A DNA stretch of 64,000 bases from Porphyra umbilicalis. Lineage: Eukaryota > Rhodophyta > Bangiophyceae > Bangiales > Bangiaceae. Position 1 is the first letter of the stretch. Every line of letters starts with the position of its first letter. A program made the position numbers and the translations under genes. Below the pieces are notes generated by a model. It saw only the letters and a program-made list of their open reading frames with translations, searched no databases and was not told the DNA's origin. Of this stretch, positions 20,353-30,216 are shown piece after piece. The stretch spans positions 62,001-126,000 of the forward strand of contig KV918803.1 in assembly GCA_002049455.2 (NCBI GenBank), written 5' to 3'.

Positions 20353-21393
20353 CTAGCGGCCGGCCGGCGACTTCCCCTTGCGCGACGGCGGGAGGCACGC
20401 GTGGTCCTCAAAGTCCCCCGCCGTCTTGTACAAACACTCGCACCGGGGACAGGCCATGTAAAGGACCGCCCCCGCCGGCACGACCGCCATTTTCCGGGCA
20501 GGTGAACTGCTCATCCCTGGCGACACAGCGCTGCCGTTGCGGCTCGTCGCCACGCTGCCGTCACGGCTAGCACCACCGTCTTGGCGCAAGCCGCTTCCCC
20601 CCTCCAGACGAGCAACCTCCTCGTCACCGCGCGCCACCGCCGCATCCGTGCCGCCCGGTCCAAGCCGCGCGGTCGCCGAACCGCCACCGTCGTCCCGACG
20701 GCGCTTGCGACCGGGGCGTCGACCAACATCAGGTGCACTCGAGTCAGCGCCACTGGCAACGGCGGGGGCAAAAACAGCTGCCGCCCGTGTGCCATCTTCC
20801 TCCGCGACGTTGGTGTTCTTGTCAGCATGGTCCCCCGAATCGTTGTCCGAGGTGTCGTTGTCGCTTGATACGTCCTTATCCGCGTCGATGCGCGCTTGCC
20901 GGAGCAGGCGCCCGAACTGGGCGTCATCGGCTCCTGCGCGGTGCACCGCGGCCATGGCGGCACGCAGATGAGGGACGAGGCGAGCGAGGTCATCGATGCG
21001 ACCGCCATGACGGAGCACGTCAATGGCGCGGCGGTGGCGCTCGCCCGCCACGTGCATGAGCAGACTCAACGGCGCGTCGATATGGATGCCGCACGACGGG
21101 CACGACCAACGTACCGCAGGAATCTCAGCCGGCGCGGTGATGGCGGCAGCAGCAAGCGTACGCAGATGGCGTTTGCCGGTGATGTGACGGTCCGTCACAT
21201 GGCCCCCACACTCCGGGATCCAGATTCCCCGGAAATATGCCCCACTACCGCATACTTCAAATTGTTCCGTTGGCGACCCACTTGTGATCATCTCGTGGCT
21301 CGCCAACCACAACCGCAATCCCAATACTTCCCTGGGATTCATAACCCCCTCGAGCCGGCCCCTACTTAAGGGCCTAATTTTGTGTAAACCCAA
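20353..21393 (-). CDS. Zinc-finger protein, about 346 residues, uncharacterised
   Basis: Intact minus-strand frame with three separated zinc-binding-like segments. Residues about 48-76 hold VC..PEC and HITGKRH (an H-x5-H with the GKRH signature of U1/JAZ-type fingers, but irregular Cys spacing). Residues 98-120 form CPSC-x12-H-x5-H, a good U1/JAZ-like C2H2 finger. Residues 315-333 form C-x2-C-x12-H-x-C near the C-terminus. Between them lie an Asp-rich acidic stretch and an RKRRRDD basic run that could be a nuclear signal. U1/JAZ fingers usually bind double-stranded RNA or RNA-protein complexes, so a nucleic-acid-binding role is likely but inferred. The start could be Met18 (MNPREV) or Met35 instead of Met1. 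No intron is needed. Confidence 0.65.
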   Translation of the reverse strand: MGLHKIRPLSRGRLEGVMNPREVLGLRLWLASHEMITSGSPTEQFEVCGSGAYFRGIWIPECGGHVTDRHITGKRHLRTLAAAAITAPAEIPAVRWSCPSCGIHIDAPLSLLMHVAGERHRRAIDVLRHGGRIDDLARLVPHLRAAMAAVHRAGADDAQFGRLLRQARIDADKDVSSDNDTSDNDSGDHADKNTNVAEEDGTRAAAVFAPAVASGADSSAPDVGRRPGRKRRRDDGGGSATARLGPGGTDAAVARGDEEVARLEGGSGLRQDGGASRDGSVATSRNGSAVSPGMSSSPARKMAVVPAGAVLYMACPRCECLYKTAGDFEDHACLPPSRKGKSPAGR

Positions 21394-21545
21394 CTTGGAT
21401 TATCGACTTATGTTACTTTGTGCCCCTGACTCCGGGGCGCCGCGAGGGTGTCACGTAGCACCCTTCCCCCCGCCTCTACTCAAGGCGGTATTCGAAGCTT
21501 CGGCCGTCCTCCGGGTTATGAGCCCAGTGGGCCCTGAGGAGAGGG

Positions 21546-21667
21546 CTTTCCGTGGGTCCTTTGAGGGTGTCTGAGGAGGGTTTTCCGAGGGTCCGTTGAG
21601 GGAGTCTGGGGAGGGTTTTCCGAGGGTCCTTTGAGGGTGTCTGAGGAGGGTTTTCCGAGGGTCCGAG
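21546..21667 (+). repeat. 35-bp minisatellite, about 3.5 units
   Basis: The word TTTTCCGAGGGTCC recurs at 21581, 21616 and 21651, with a variant (CTTTCCGTGGGTCC) at 21546, giving an exact 35-bp period. Units alternate between CTTTGAGGGTGTCTGAGG and CGTTGAGGGAGTCTGGGG versions. The minus-strand PSENPPQTPSKDPRKT peptides from it are an artefact of the repeat. Confidence 0.85.
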
Positions 21668-21845
21668 GGAAACGGATGGGATAAGAGGGTGAGGCGTGAG
21701 TGTCGCCTCGAGGCCTTCGACGCGGGCAAGTAAACTTCCGGTCACACAACTCGTGTTTGTCGCTCGGGGCGCCTTCCCCCGGTCGACGCCGTGCGTGTGT
21801 GCTCTTCGGGGTTTCCTTCCGGGGCGGGTATTCCCCGACAGGACT

Positions 21846-21925
21846 ACCCGGCGACACGGTTTGGCTCGCCCTCCCCCCAACTGGGTGGGGTGGGCTGAGC
21901 GTGTTGTCACAGGTCACGCGCTGCT
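21846..21925 (+). repeat. Dispersed 75-bp repeat shared with 61585-61655
   Basis: GACACGGTTTGGCTCGCCC, then a C-run, then GAGCGTGTTGTCACA is found again at 61591-61651 with about 80% identity by eye. The second copy lies upstream of gypsy G2, so this may be a scrap of an LTR. Confidence 0.6.
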
Positions 21926-23049
21926 CCTAGCTCAATATCTCCGTCAGTGTCATCCTGCAGACAGTGCACTCGCACAAGTTCGAAGTTCCCCAGACGAACG
22001 GGGGGAGGTCACCGGAGGGGGGCCTGGGGGGGGGGCGGCCGCCATGGTGCCAATGGAGGAGGGGCGAAAAAGGAGAGGAGAGAGGGCGGCAACAGGGGAC
22101 GCAACGACGGGGCTGGCACGCCGAAAGAGGGTCAGGGCCATGAGCATCGAGCTTGGTGTTGCACGGGGGCGCGCCGAGGTTGGTGGCAGGTGCCGACCAG
22201 CGACGAGATGGTGCCAGTGCCAAGGCACCAGCCCAGGCTGCCGCCTGTGGTCGCGGACCGTGGGCACGCTGATTTGCTGAGGCCGGCGCAGACTCGGATG
22301 ACCGGGGGTGCCTTGACTGCACAGTCATGTGAGGAACACTGCAATTTAATTTACTGCTGTCTCCCGTGGACCAATGACGAAGAAGTACCTCGGGAGCAGA
22401 TGGTCAATTGAATGCGCCTTACCGAAATTTTCTGGTTAAACAGTCCAATCTACGACCGCGCATCCGACATGCCTGCAGTGGGGTCTCCGAGAGGAACCAT
22501 TGCTCGCCGTCCTGCCCAACATGACTTCTTGTCGTGAGTTCCCTGCGCAGGAGAGTGGCGACGGCGCAGCAGGGTGTCGTGGTCGGAGGGGTGGCAAGCA
22601 CGGCCAGATGGCCGCTATGCTTTTTTCCTCCCTCGAGCGCCCTCGTACGGGCCACTGATGACCGCCTACCGCCAGTGGGAAAGCAGCCAGCCTGCCCCGC
22701 CGGCTCCATTGCACCGTTAATGCGAAGACGTGCTGTGCTTGCTGGATTCGATACTTGCCCGCAATTTCCGACTGATACGCGTATGTCGAAGGCAGTTGCC
22801 CCCAGCTGACCAATAGCGGAACAGAAAGTGCAACATGGTGTGTAATTGAACGAAGAATGAGACCTTGAATTGGCACGGCTTTCCACCTTGATCTGTGCAT
22901 CCGACGGCATGTGAAGGAGGGACTATTCCTCGCCGGAGCCCGGGCTCCCTCGGACGTCCCGCATTTTCGGTCATCTGGGCTGTGCTTGGCCACTTGAATG
23001 GGACAGTCACTCCCTCATCCCCTCCCTCACCACCCCACTCACCGCTGCG
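21926..23049. other. Intergenic, no gene recognised
   Basis: Contains a G-rich tract at 22015-22040 and several short frames on both strands with no motif. The 133-185 residue minus-strand frames overlap each other and lack plausible composition. May include the promoter of the F-box gene, but no TATA-like box was seen. Confidence 0.3.
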
Positions 23050-25263
23050 GTGCGCGTGCCTTCCATGCCAACTACCCTATCAGCGACTCTTCTTCCCCGC
23101 CCGTGGGAAATGCTGAGCCGACCTGCCTCCCCCCTCCCCCACGGCCGGCACCCACACCCCTGCCAACGCTGTTGGGGACGTCTCGGCCGCGTGCCTGGAC
23201 GCATGGCGCCTTTTGGCGTGCGCCGTGCGCACCGACTGCCTTCCGCTGGTCGGCGGAACCGAGGTGGGCAGCCTCAGGCTGATACTTGCACGACGGCGGC
23301 AACGCCCCGCATTGCTTCCCTCCCTGATCTGCCCAACGACGTCCTGCAGCTTTTGTTCAACCATCTGTGCGCGTCTGACCGCCTCGCGCTTGCAGATGTG
23401 TCTACAAGCTGGCGAGCAGCCTGCGTCGTCGACGGCCTGTACGCCACTGCGGCGGCGGCGGTGTTGTCCAGCGCGGCGACGCCGACCGAGTCCAACAAGT
23501 TCGGGCGCACGAGGTTGGGCCCCCGTTGTGGGATTCAGCAGGATGGCCTGTTGCTCGGAGAGCCTCTCGTCCCACAGCCTTCTATGGCCTCACAGGGACG
23601 GCTGGTTGTCCTCTGCCCCCGCGTTATCGCCAGCTTAAGCAAGTTATGCAAGGCGCTCGACCTTGCCGCCCCGGCGCCCTACGACGCCCTCGGCTGGGCT
23701 GACACCCTCTCACAATTTTCTCCACAGCAGCTGGCAAGCCTCCTTGTATGCGGCCGTATGCGCAATCACGATGGCGTGTCGGCGTGGGAGGCGCGACAAG
23801 TGTGGGGCGTCCGCCTCGACATCGGCTGGGTCGACGGTGCTGACGTCCACGGCGTCAATGTCTTCGGGGGGGACACGCCCGACGTCCTGTTCAACCTCCG
23901 GGCTGCCCTTCGAGTCGCGTTTCTCGATGTCGGTAACTTCATTTCGCCTGTTGGCGTGACGAAATGCGCTGCTATGAAGACGGTGCTGACCAACCTTCGC
24001 CGTCGGGCGCGGCGCGTGCTCGTCGTGCGACGACTAAATGTATATCTCATGCACTAAAACCTGTCCCAAAAATTATGTGGGAGCGTCGGAACTGGTCCTC
24101 TAGGAGCCAAAGTCCCTCAGATGACAGATATGGGAGTTCCGGTGGTACTCCGAAAAAAAGGGGCTGTAAGTGCGAGAAGCGCCTGAATGCGCGTGGGTTG
24201 CGCGACACTGGTGAAGTGCTGCTTCCGGTTTCCAGCTCAGCAATAGCCGTTGCAACAATGATCCAGCTGATAAATACAGTCCACTCAAACTGATAGGGCG
24301 GATCAAGCCGGCTGGCTTGCATGCGACGAAAACAAGAACATGCAATCAAACAGTGTCCCCGATTCGTAATCTGTGCGACCAGCGAGTGACATGAAACGAT
24401 ACGGCCGAGTCCAAGGGCCGGCGCTTCACTTTCGGTCCCGACCGCCAGCGCTTCCGCAATGCTCAGTTTCGACTTCTAATAGGCTGTCAGGCTCGTCATG
24501 TACATGCTCACAACTTTCCCTGGTCGAGCACGCCTCAGATGCCCATCATGGAAGCATGGCGTCAACGAGGGCGCAAAAAGTACCGCAAAACCGGCACCCT
24601 ACTTTTTCTGCACGCACGACAAAGCTCCAAAATACAGTCCACACATCCACACATCAACGGAGCGCATAGGCGGAAAGCTTGCGAGTTAGTGGTTCTTTTT
24701 ATAGCAGAAAAGTTGGCATTGGGTGCGATGGTGTCCGTCTCTGGTGGGCCTGAACATGCGTCGCCGCCAGAGGTTTTAATGCGTGAGATCCACCTTTAGT
24801 GCGGAACTACTCGGGCAGTGACGCTGCAATTCTTGCGGGACCCTCGGGGCGCCGCCCATACCTCATCAAGTGGATGAGCATGGCCATGGGCGTAGAGCGC
24901 TCGCCCATCTTGAACTTCCTCGACGGCGCTCCGACCGTCGACGAGGCGCACGTCGCCGCCCTCTTGGGCTTCCTTGCGGCCATCTACGACCAGGCGGCAA
25001 TTGCTTGGCCCAAGATGGGGCAACGTCACGCCTGCACGCACTGGGCGACAGTGGAACGGCTCGTCGTCCGCGTTGCGGTCTATGCGTTTGCCCTCGGGGA
25101 TACTGGTGATACGATTGTGGCAGACGTGGCCGCTCACATGGCTTGCCTGGGCGTGGCCCGTGTATGCACCTCGCTAGGGCGGCGCCGTGGTGCCCTGCCG
25201 CTGCGCGGCCGCTGTGCCATGGCCCCTTGCCGCTGCGCGGCCGCTGCGGCGTACCGTTGCTAG
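23050..25263 (+). pseudogene. F-box protein gene interrupted by a 766-bp element
   Basis: The 5' half (23050-24033) encodes an N-terminal low-complexity region and then a clear F-box at about residues 88-125 (SLPDLPNDVLQLLFNHLC..DRLALADVSTSWRAAC), the motif that binds Skp1 in SCF ubiquitin ligases. Residues 126-328 have no repeat I recognise. A transposon with inverted ends occupies 24034-24799; the current frame reads nine residues into it and stops at 24055-24057. Beyond it, 24808-25263 continues in the same frame once an 8-bp target duplication is allowed for (YSGSDAAILAGPSGRRPYLIKW onward), with a helix-rich tail and a stop at 25261-25263. This reads as a host gene recently disrupted, unless the element is spliced out. 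ATG at 23203 is an alternative start. Confidence 0.7.
24034..24799 (+). mobile_element. Inverted-repeat transposon family T1, copy 1 (766 bp) inside F-box gene
   Basis: Left end CTAAATGTATATCTCATGCA and right end (reverse complement) CTAAAGGTGGATCTCACGCA form an imperfect terminal inverted repeat of about 29 bp. Flanks TGCGACGA (24026-24033) and TGCGGAAC (24800-24807) agree at five of eight positions, compatible with an aged 8-bp hAT-type duplication. No transposase is encoded. A second copy in opposite orientation lies at 60091-60834 and matches over nearly the whole length. Confidence 0.85.
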
Positions 25264-26639
25264 CGGGGGATGCAGCAGTCCTTTCGCGTGGCGATGGTAG
25301 CTCCATGCTATGGTCGCTGCTGGCAGGGTGCGGGCGAGAGGACGCCCTCAGACGTCGGCCATACACCGACGGATACGATTGACGTGGGCAGGGACTACAT
25401 TGGCGACGACGGGGGTGACGAGCGGGTGGGGGGGTGGGGGGGTGGGGGGTGGCGCTTGTCGCGAGGTGTGTACATTGGTAGCAAGAAAGACGCGTGCACA
25501 CAGGTGGGTCGCGTCAACGTACGCCCCTCGCCAAGAGCGACAACGCCTACGACTAGTGGCCCCTCAACACCCTAACGTCACCCGTCGTGCACGAGCTGCC
25601 ACATCCCCCGGCGCCACACACCCCGGCACTCGCACGGAACACGGCGGTGACCACGGCGGCGACCTAAAAGTGCCCATCCTTCCGCTCCGTGTGGCGCTAG
25701 CCGCCGTGCAGGGCCATGTACACGCCGCGCAGCCGGCGGGACCATCCGGTGCCGCCCCCCCCACGCCCCCACGAACCCTGGCGCGCGTCCTATGCTTGGC
25801 AGCGGCGGCGTGTCGGACACCCCCGGCACCCCCCCTGCCCCACCCTCCCTGCCGCCCGTCGTCGCTCTCCTGTAGACGGCATCCGCCCCCCACCCCCAAG
25901 CTCCACTGCTGGAACACGCCCTCTGCGTCACTGTTGTCGCGCTGACAGCGGACCGCTCGCTGCGGTGCACCCGCCGCCGGCAGTCGGCCGCGACATCGGC
26001 CTCGCGGCCGCCGCGGCGGCGTGCGACGCCAATGGCCCCACCCCTATGCGGTCGTGCGGGTGGCCGCGGTGCCGCTCGCAGCCGTCGCCGTCGACGCGAC
26101 GGCATTGGGAGATTTGATGGCAGGCGAAAAGGATGGGGGGCTCGTCGCCGTTGTCACGGATGCTCTCGGTCGCCTGTTGGCGGCGGGCGGCGGTGGATCG
26201 GGAGGGGGCGGGCTCCCGCGCACGCTCGCCGCCCCCCTGGACGTGGGGAAGGGCGCCCACGGGTGCATGTCGCGGCCACCCCCGCCGGCGGGCTCGGCCT
26301 TCTGCCTCCTGGCCGTCGAATGCCACCTCGCCGTGCTCCTGGCCGTCGAATGCCACCTCGCCGTGGCCGTTGGACCCGTCACGCGCCATGGCGGCGCCCA
26401 CCACGGCCTCCTGCCACGGTCGCGACACCTGCACCGGCCGACGGCACGGCAGCGGCGACCACACCATCGCGGGCCAGCGCGTCCGCCATGCCGCCGTCGC
26501 CCGGAGAGCAGCCCAGCGAGCTGCCGCGAACAAAAAACCGCGGCCGCTCCGGATTTTCGATCGCGACAAGCGCGTCCGCCGAGCGAGGCATGTTGCCTTC
26601 GGCCAGCGCGCCCCGCTAGAGCGTGGCGCGGGGCGTCGC
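25264..26639. other. GC-rich low-complexity DNA, no supported gene
   Basis: Includes a G-rich stretch (25425-25455), C-rich stretches and a tandem pair of 30-bp units (CCTGGCCGTCGAATGCCACC repeated at about 26308 and 26338). Long overlapping frames exist on both strands (up to 503 residues on the minus strand), but they are Ala/Arg/Gly-rich, overlap each other and show no motif, as expected of GC-rich non-coding DNA. A short frame near 26040-26200 (VAAVPLAAVAVDATALGDL) resembles alanine-rich peptides coded in the other GC-rich blocks at 29230-29685 and 59174-59550. Confidence 0.4.
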
Positions 26640-26930
26640 GTCCGTCGTCCGCCGCTGCCGCCGTCGACGCCGTCGGCCGCTGCCGCCGTCGGCCGCTGCC
26701 TCTGCTGCACACGCTGCCGTGCGCCGCAGCCCCCGCCGTCCGCCGCTGCCGCCATCCGACGCCGTCCGCCGCCCCAGCTGTCCTCCGCTGCCTCTGCTGC
26801 AGCCGCTACAGTGCGCCGCCGCCCCCGCCGTTCGCCGCTGCCGCCGTCCGCCGCTGCCGCTGGCGCCAACGCCTCCAGCGCCGCCAGCGCCGTTGCAGTT
26901 GCCGCTCCTTGCCCACCTTCCTCGGCAGGC
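26640..26930 (+). repeat. CCGCTGCCGCCGTC-type low-complexity repeat
   Basis: Degenerate tandem copies of GCCGCTGCCGCCGTC and CCGTCCGCCGCTGCC cover most of this stretch, with interspersed CTGCTGC words. It explains the long alanine/proline/arginine-rich frames on both strands. Confidence 0.7.
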
Positions 26931-27455
26931 ATGGGGGTGACGGCGCCGCTGGTGGCGTTGCACGCGCCGCCGCCACCGTAAGCGCCGCCGCCTCTCGTTC
27001 TCACGACGGGGTGCAGCCACACCCACCGCCAGGACACGTCCCCCCCCCCCCCCTCCCAACCCCCCGCTGATGCACCCCACGCAGAGCCACGCAGAGCGTC
27101 GCAGCGCCTCCGGTGACACATGCAGCGGCCGCCAGAACACGGCGGAGAACACGGTGCGCCACCGCGGACGGTGGCTCCAAAGACGAGGAGACAGCTGAAT
27201 ATGGCGTAAGGTTCAGGGTAAAAGCCTTGCCCAGCTTCCCCTCCAGCCTCGTGCTTCCTTGCACACGCCGATGCACACACGATGAGGTCACACGATCCTT
27301 TCAGGAATTTAGATGTCCACGAACGCCGACTGCTGATTGGCTGTCCGTTCCCGCATATTGCTGACAGCACGTTTGCAACCGTCCCGCATAAGAAACGGAA
27401 GGGGGTCCGTTTTTTGTGGAAGTGCCATATTATATGCACCCCTGCATAGTACGGT

Positions 27456-28207
27456 TGTTGAGTGCGCCCATGGCGCTCTTTTTGAACGCATTTTAGGCGC
27501 TCAATGGGCGCTCAGAGGGCGCTCGAGCGCCCAGCGCCCACGGTTTCCTGGGCGCTTTGATGGGCGCTCTGAATAATAATTGTCGTAAGATTTTAACTAC
27601 GTGGTCGACCGAGTGCCCGAAGACTCTGTCTGCAGCCTCTATGGGCGCGCAGCCCTGGCTGCAGGTGCCCCAGCGGTAAGGAGGCAAGGGCCCGTCAGGA
27701 GGTGGCCATGGCACCAGCGATGGCCCTCGTCTTGGCGCCAGAGCAGCAGCATCCTTCTCAACCACCTCCCACGACTGCATGACATCTTTGGCACGGATAT
27801 CTACTTGGCCAAGGCTGCAGACGTGAATAGGTCGGCGTGACTGTGTATGGTGTGCGTTTGTTTCTTGTCCTCATGGCCGGACGGTCTGGTTGTCTACATC
27901 ACCACCTGGAACATATTCAGCTGTTCTCTTGTTTGTCCTTGGGAGCTGCCGCTGTGAGCGGCACGCAGACACATTGGGGCTTGCGGATGACCGTCAACAG
28001 TCCTTCTTTCACATGCATAGAGAAATTCACAGATGGTCGCTAGTTTCCACGAAACACAGTGAAAACGTAAGAACAAGAGCGGACTACCTGATCATTTTTG
28101 GGTGCTACAACGGGCGCTCGAGGGGCGCTCAGGGCGCACTGAGTGCTCAAAGGGCGCTCAGGGGCGCATTATTCACCAGCGCCCCGAAAATCGGGGCGCA
28201 CTCAACA
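27456..28207. mobile_element. Inverted-repeat element with GGGCGCTC subterminal repeats, about 752 bp
   Basis: Ends TGTTGAGTGCGCCC (27456) and GGGCGCACTCAACA (ending 28207) are inverted repeats. Both subterminal zones (27470-27580 and 28110-28200) carry many copies of GGGCGCTC / GAGCGCCC, and the interior is AT-richer. No convincing target duplication. No transposase. The dense subterminal repeats look like transposase-binding sites of a hAT- or CACTA-type family, which is inference. Confidence 0.7.
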
Positions 28208-28339
28208 GGCCTACTGCATGTTAACGAGACATCATTGCACTGGAGATTCTGACATCTTCTACACGAAAAAAGAGAGCTACTTGAAGGATTGTCAGCTGAC
28301 AAAAAGGGTGGACAGCATTGGAGAATGACTGTACTTAAA

Positions 28340-28415
28340 TAGGCTCATGACAGAAAGTACATATGGTGTCTAAGGACGCGGAGTTGGTTCTGGAATGGAA
28401 TAGCCGATAGAGATA
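28340..28415. repeat. Dispersed repeat shared with 40050-40165
   Basis: GGCTCATGACAG, GTCTAAGGAC, GAATGGAA and AGCCGATAGAGATAGCCTGA occur here and at 40060-40160 in the same order. On the minus strand both copies read GYLYRLFHSRT, so they may be a shared remnant of an old element or gene. Confidence 0.7.
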
Positions 28416-28520
28416 GCCTGACAGTCCCTGTGACAGCCTGTGACAGCCCCTGTGACAGCCTGTGACAGCCTGTGACAGCCCCTTTGACAGCCTGTGACAG
28501 CCTGTGACAGCCCCTGTGAC
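28416..28520 (+). repeat. 10-12 bp minisatellite (CTGTGACAGC)n, left part
   Basis: About nine copies of CTGTGACAGC with occasional extra CC. It continues on the other side of the hAT-like element at 29976-30003, showing that the element landed inside the array. Confidence 0.9.
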
Positions 28521-29975
28521 CAGAGATGGGAGGTGATTTTTATTTGACTTAAATCATGCTGATTTTAATGATTTAAATCAGTTACTCGGAGGGTCTCATG
28601 ATTTAAATCACATGGGCATTGCCCTGCTTACACTGATGCGACCTGACACTGCGGGTGTGCACCGACGAGCGAGAGTCATGGTCATCGTTGAACTCTCGCC
28701 GACCGCCGGCGCGACGGTGACAGAGCGGGGTGGGGTGCGCAACGCCGCGACGGCGGGGATGGGAGGCATGAGCGCCGCGCACGCCGCGTCAACGACAGCG
28801 ACCGTGCGGAGCGTAGCGAGCGCCGCCGTGAACAGGTGCGGATCAGCGGCGGGGGTCCCCGCGGGCGGCAGGAGAGCGACGAGCGGGGCGGGGAGGGGAA
28901 GGAGGGGGGGGAGGGGGGGAGGGTTCCCGCCCTCACCCCCGCCGCCGCCGCCACCAACGGCGATGGGCGGAGGGCCCGCGGAGGCGACGCACGCCAAGCA
29001 GCGGGTGCGGGAAAACACGCCCGCCACGGCCGTCTACGCGTTGTCGGGGGTGAGGAGGGACCACACCATCGCGGTGGCGGCGAGCGTGGCGGGACGGGCG
29101 CCCGCCGCGGCGCCGCCCGCCGCCGCCGCGGCCACGGCGGCCGCCGCCGGCGTACCCCGGACCACGTCCAACCCGGATCGCCCTCCGCCGTCGGCGGGGA
29201 GTGGCGCGTCGACGGCGGCTTTGGTGGCTTCACTGCCACGGGTGGCGACGCGAAAGGCGGCCGCCACCGCTGCCGGCGCAGCGAGCACCGGGCGATGAGC
29301 ACGGCGGTGAGTGCCAGCAGCCCCCCCGGGCGACCATTTCGACCCGCACCCACGGATTGGCGGCGGCATGCGCGCCAATGGCAGACGCGACAGCGGTGAC
29401 GGTAGGGAGGCAGTCGCCGGCGTCGACCACCGCCGTCCACGCGCCGCCCGCCACGACGGCCGCGAGAGCGGAGAGCAACGCGGCCACGGTGCCGCCGTCG
29501 ACGGCGGCAGCCTCGGAAACTCCCGCGCGCTCCCTCGTCATCGTGGTGCCGAGGGCGACCCACACCGCCGTCACGGGCAGCCCCGACAGGTTCGCCGCGG
29601 CGGCGGCGGCGGCGGCGGTGGCGGCGGTCACCTCCGCCACGGCGGTGACCGCCGGGTAGGGCGGCGGCGGACCCCCCCCCGGCACCCCGTCGCCATCTCC
29701 ATCCCCTGCCGCTCGCCCCCCCCCCCCGACTTGTCGACGGCCGCCCAGTCGGTGACGCCCACCGCACGCGACACGAAGGAAAACACCAGCGTTAGTGGTC
29801 CTTATCAGGCCGTATCACGTGGTATATGTACTTATATTCATACATAACGAGCCTAAATGATTTAAATCATGCCGGATGATTTAAATCAATAAAAATCACG
29901 TCATACGAATAAAAATCAAGGGTTGATTTAAATCACCTTTACCCGGCGCCTCAAATGATTTAAATCACACCTCTG
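28521..29975. mobile_element. hAT-like element with AT-rich ends and GC-rich cargo, 1455 bp
   Basis: The left end starts CAGAGATGGGAGGTGATTTT and the right end, reverse-complemented, starts CAGAGGTGTGATTTAAATCA. Flanks CCTGTGAC (28513-28520) and CCTGTGAC (29976-29983) give an 8-bp duplication, though the surrounding array makes this less decisive. About seven copies of the palindrome TGATTTAAATCA lie in the two subterminal zones (28540-28612 and 29860-29965). Between them, 28680-29770 is extremely GC-rich and quite unlike the ends, suggesting captured genomic DNA. No transposase is visible. Confidence 0.8.
29230..29685 (-). other. Possible captured coding fragment in hAT-like cargo
   Basis: The minus strand reads an alanine/valine-rich, partly hydrophobic peptide (NLSGLPVTAVWVALGTTM; GTVAALLSALAAVVAGG). 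A related-looking peptide is read on the plus strand at 59174-59550 (AAATAVAAIAVPVLPAVFG). The similarity is weak and composition-driven similarity cannot be excluded. I do not recognise a family. Confidence 0.25.
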
Positions 29976-30216
29976 CCTGTGACAGCCTGTGACAGCCTGT
30001 GACAATGCTTTAAGCCCGAACGACGGACCGCCGTGCGGCATTGACGTCCCCCCGCCCCAGATTGCCGCACCTCCCCGCGCGCCGTCGCCAGCCGGTAGCG
30101 TCCCCCCTCCCACTCCCGCTCGTCCACATCCTGGGCCTGACAGACGCTGCTTTGACGACCCCGACGGCGCCATCGTACGGATTGTACGCTCGCCCCCGCC
30201 GCACCCGCCGCCGCCC

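Noticed and set aside
21451-21910. Pro/Ser/Thr-rich secreted-like protein (PSENPPQTPSKDPRKT repeats)
   Set aside because: It comes from reading the 35-bp minisatellite on the minus strand, and similar peptides appear in more than one frame.
25928-27439. 503-residue open frame on the minus strand, overlapping a 349-residue plus-strand frame
   Set aside because: Both are driven by GC-rich low-complexity repeats (GCCGCTGCCGCCGTC), have Ala/Arg/Gly-rich composition and no motif.
28416-28520. CRISPR-like array
   Set aside because: Units are about 10-12 bp, contiguous and without spacers; it is a minisatellite.
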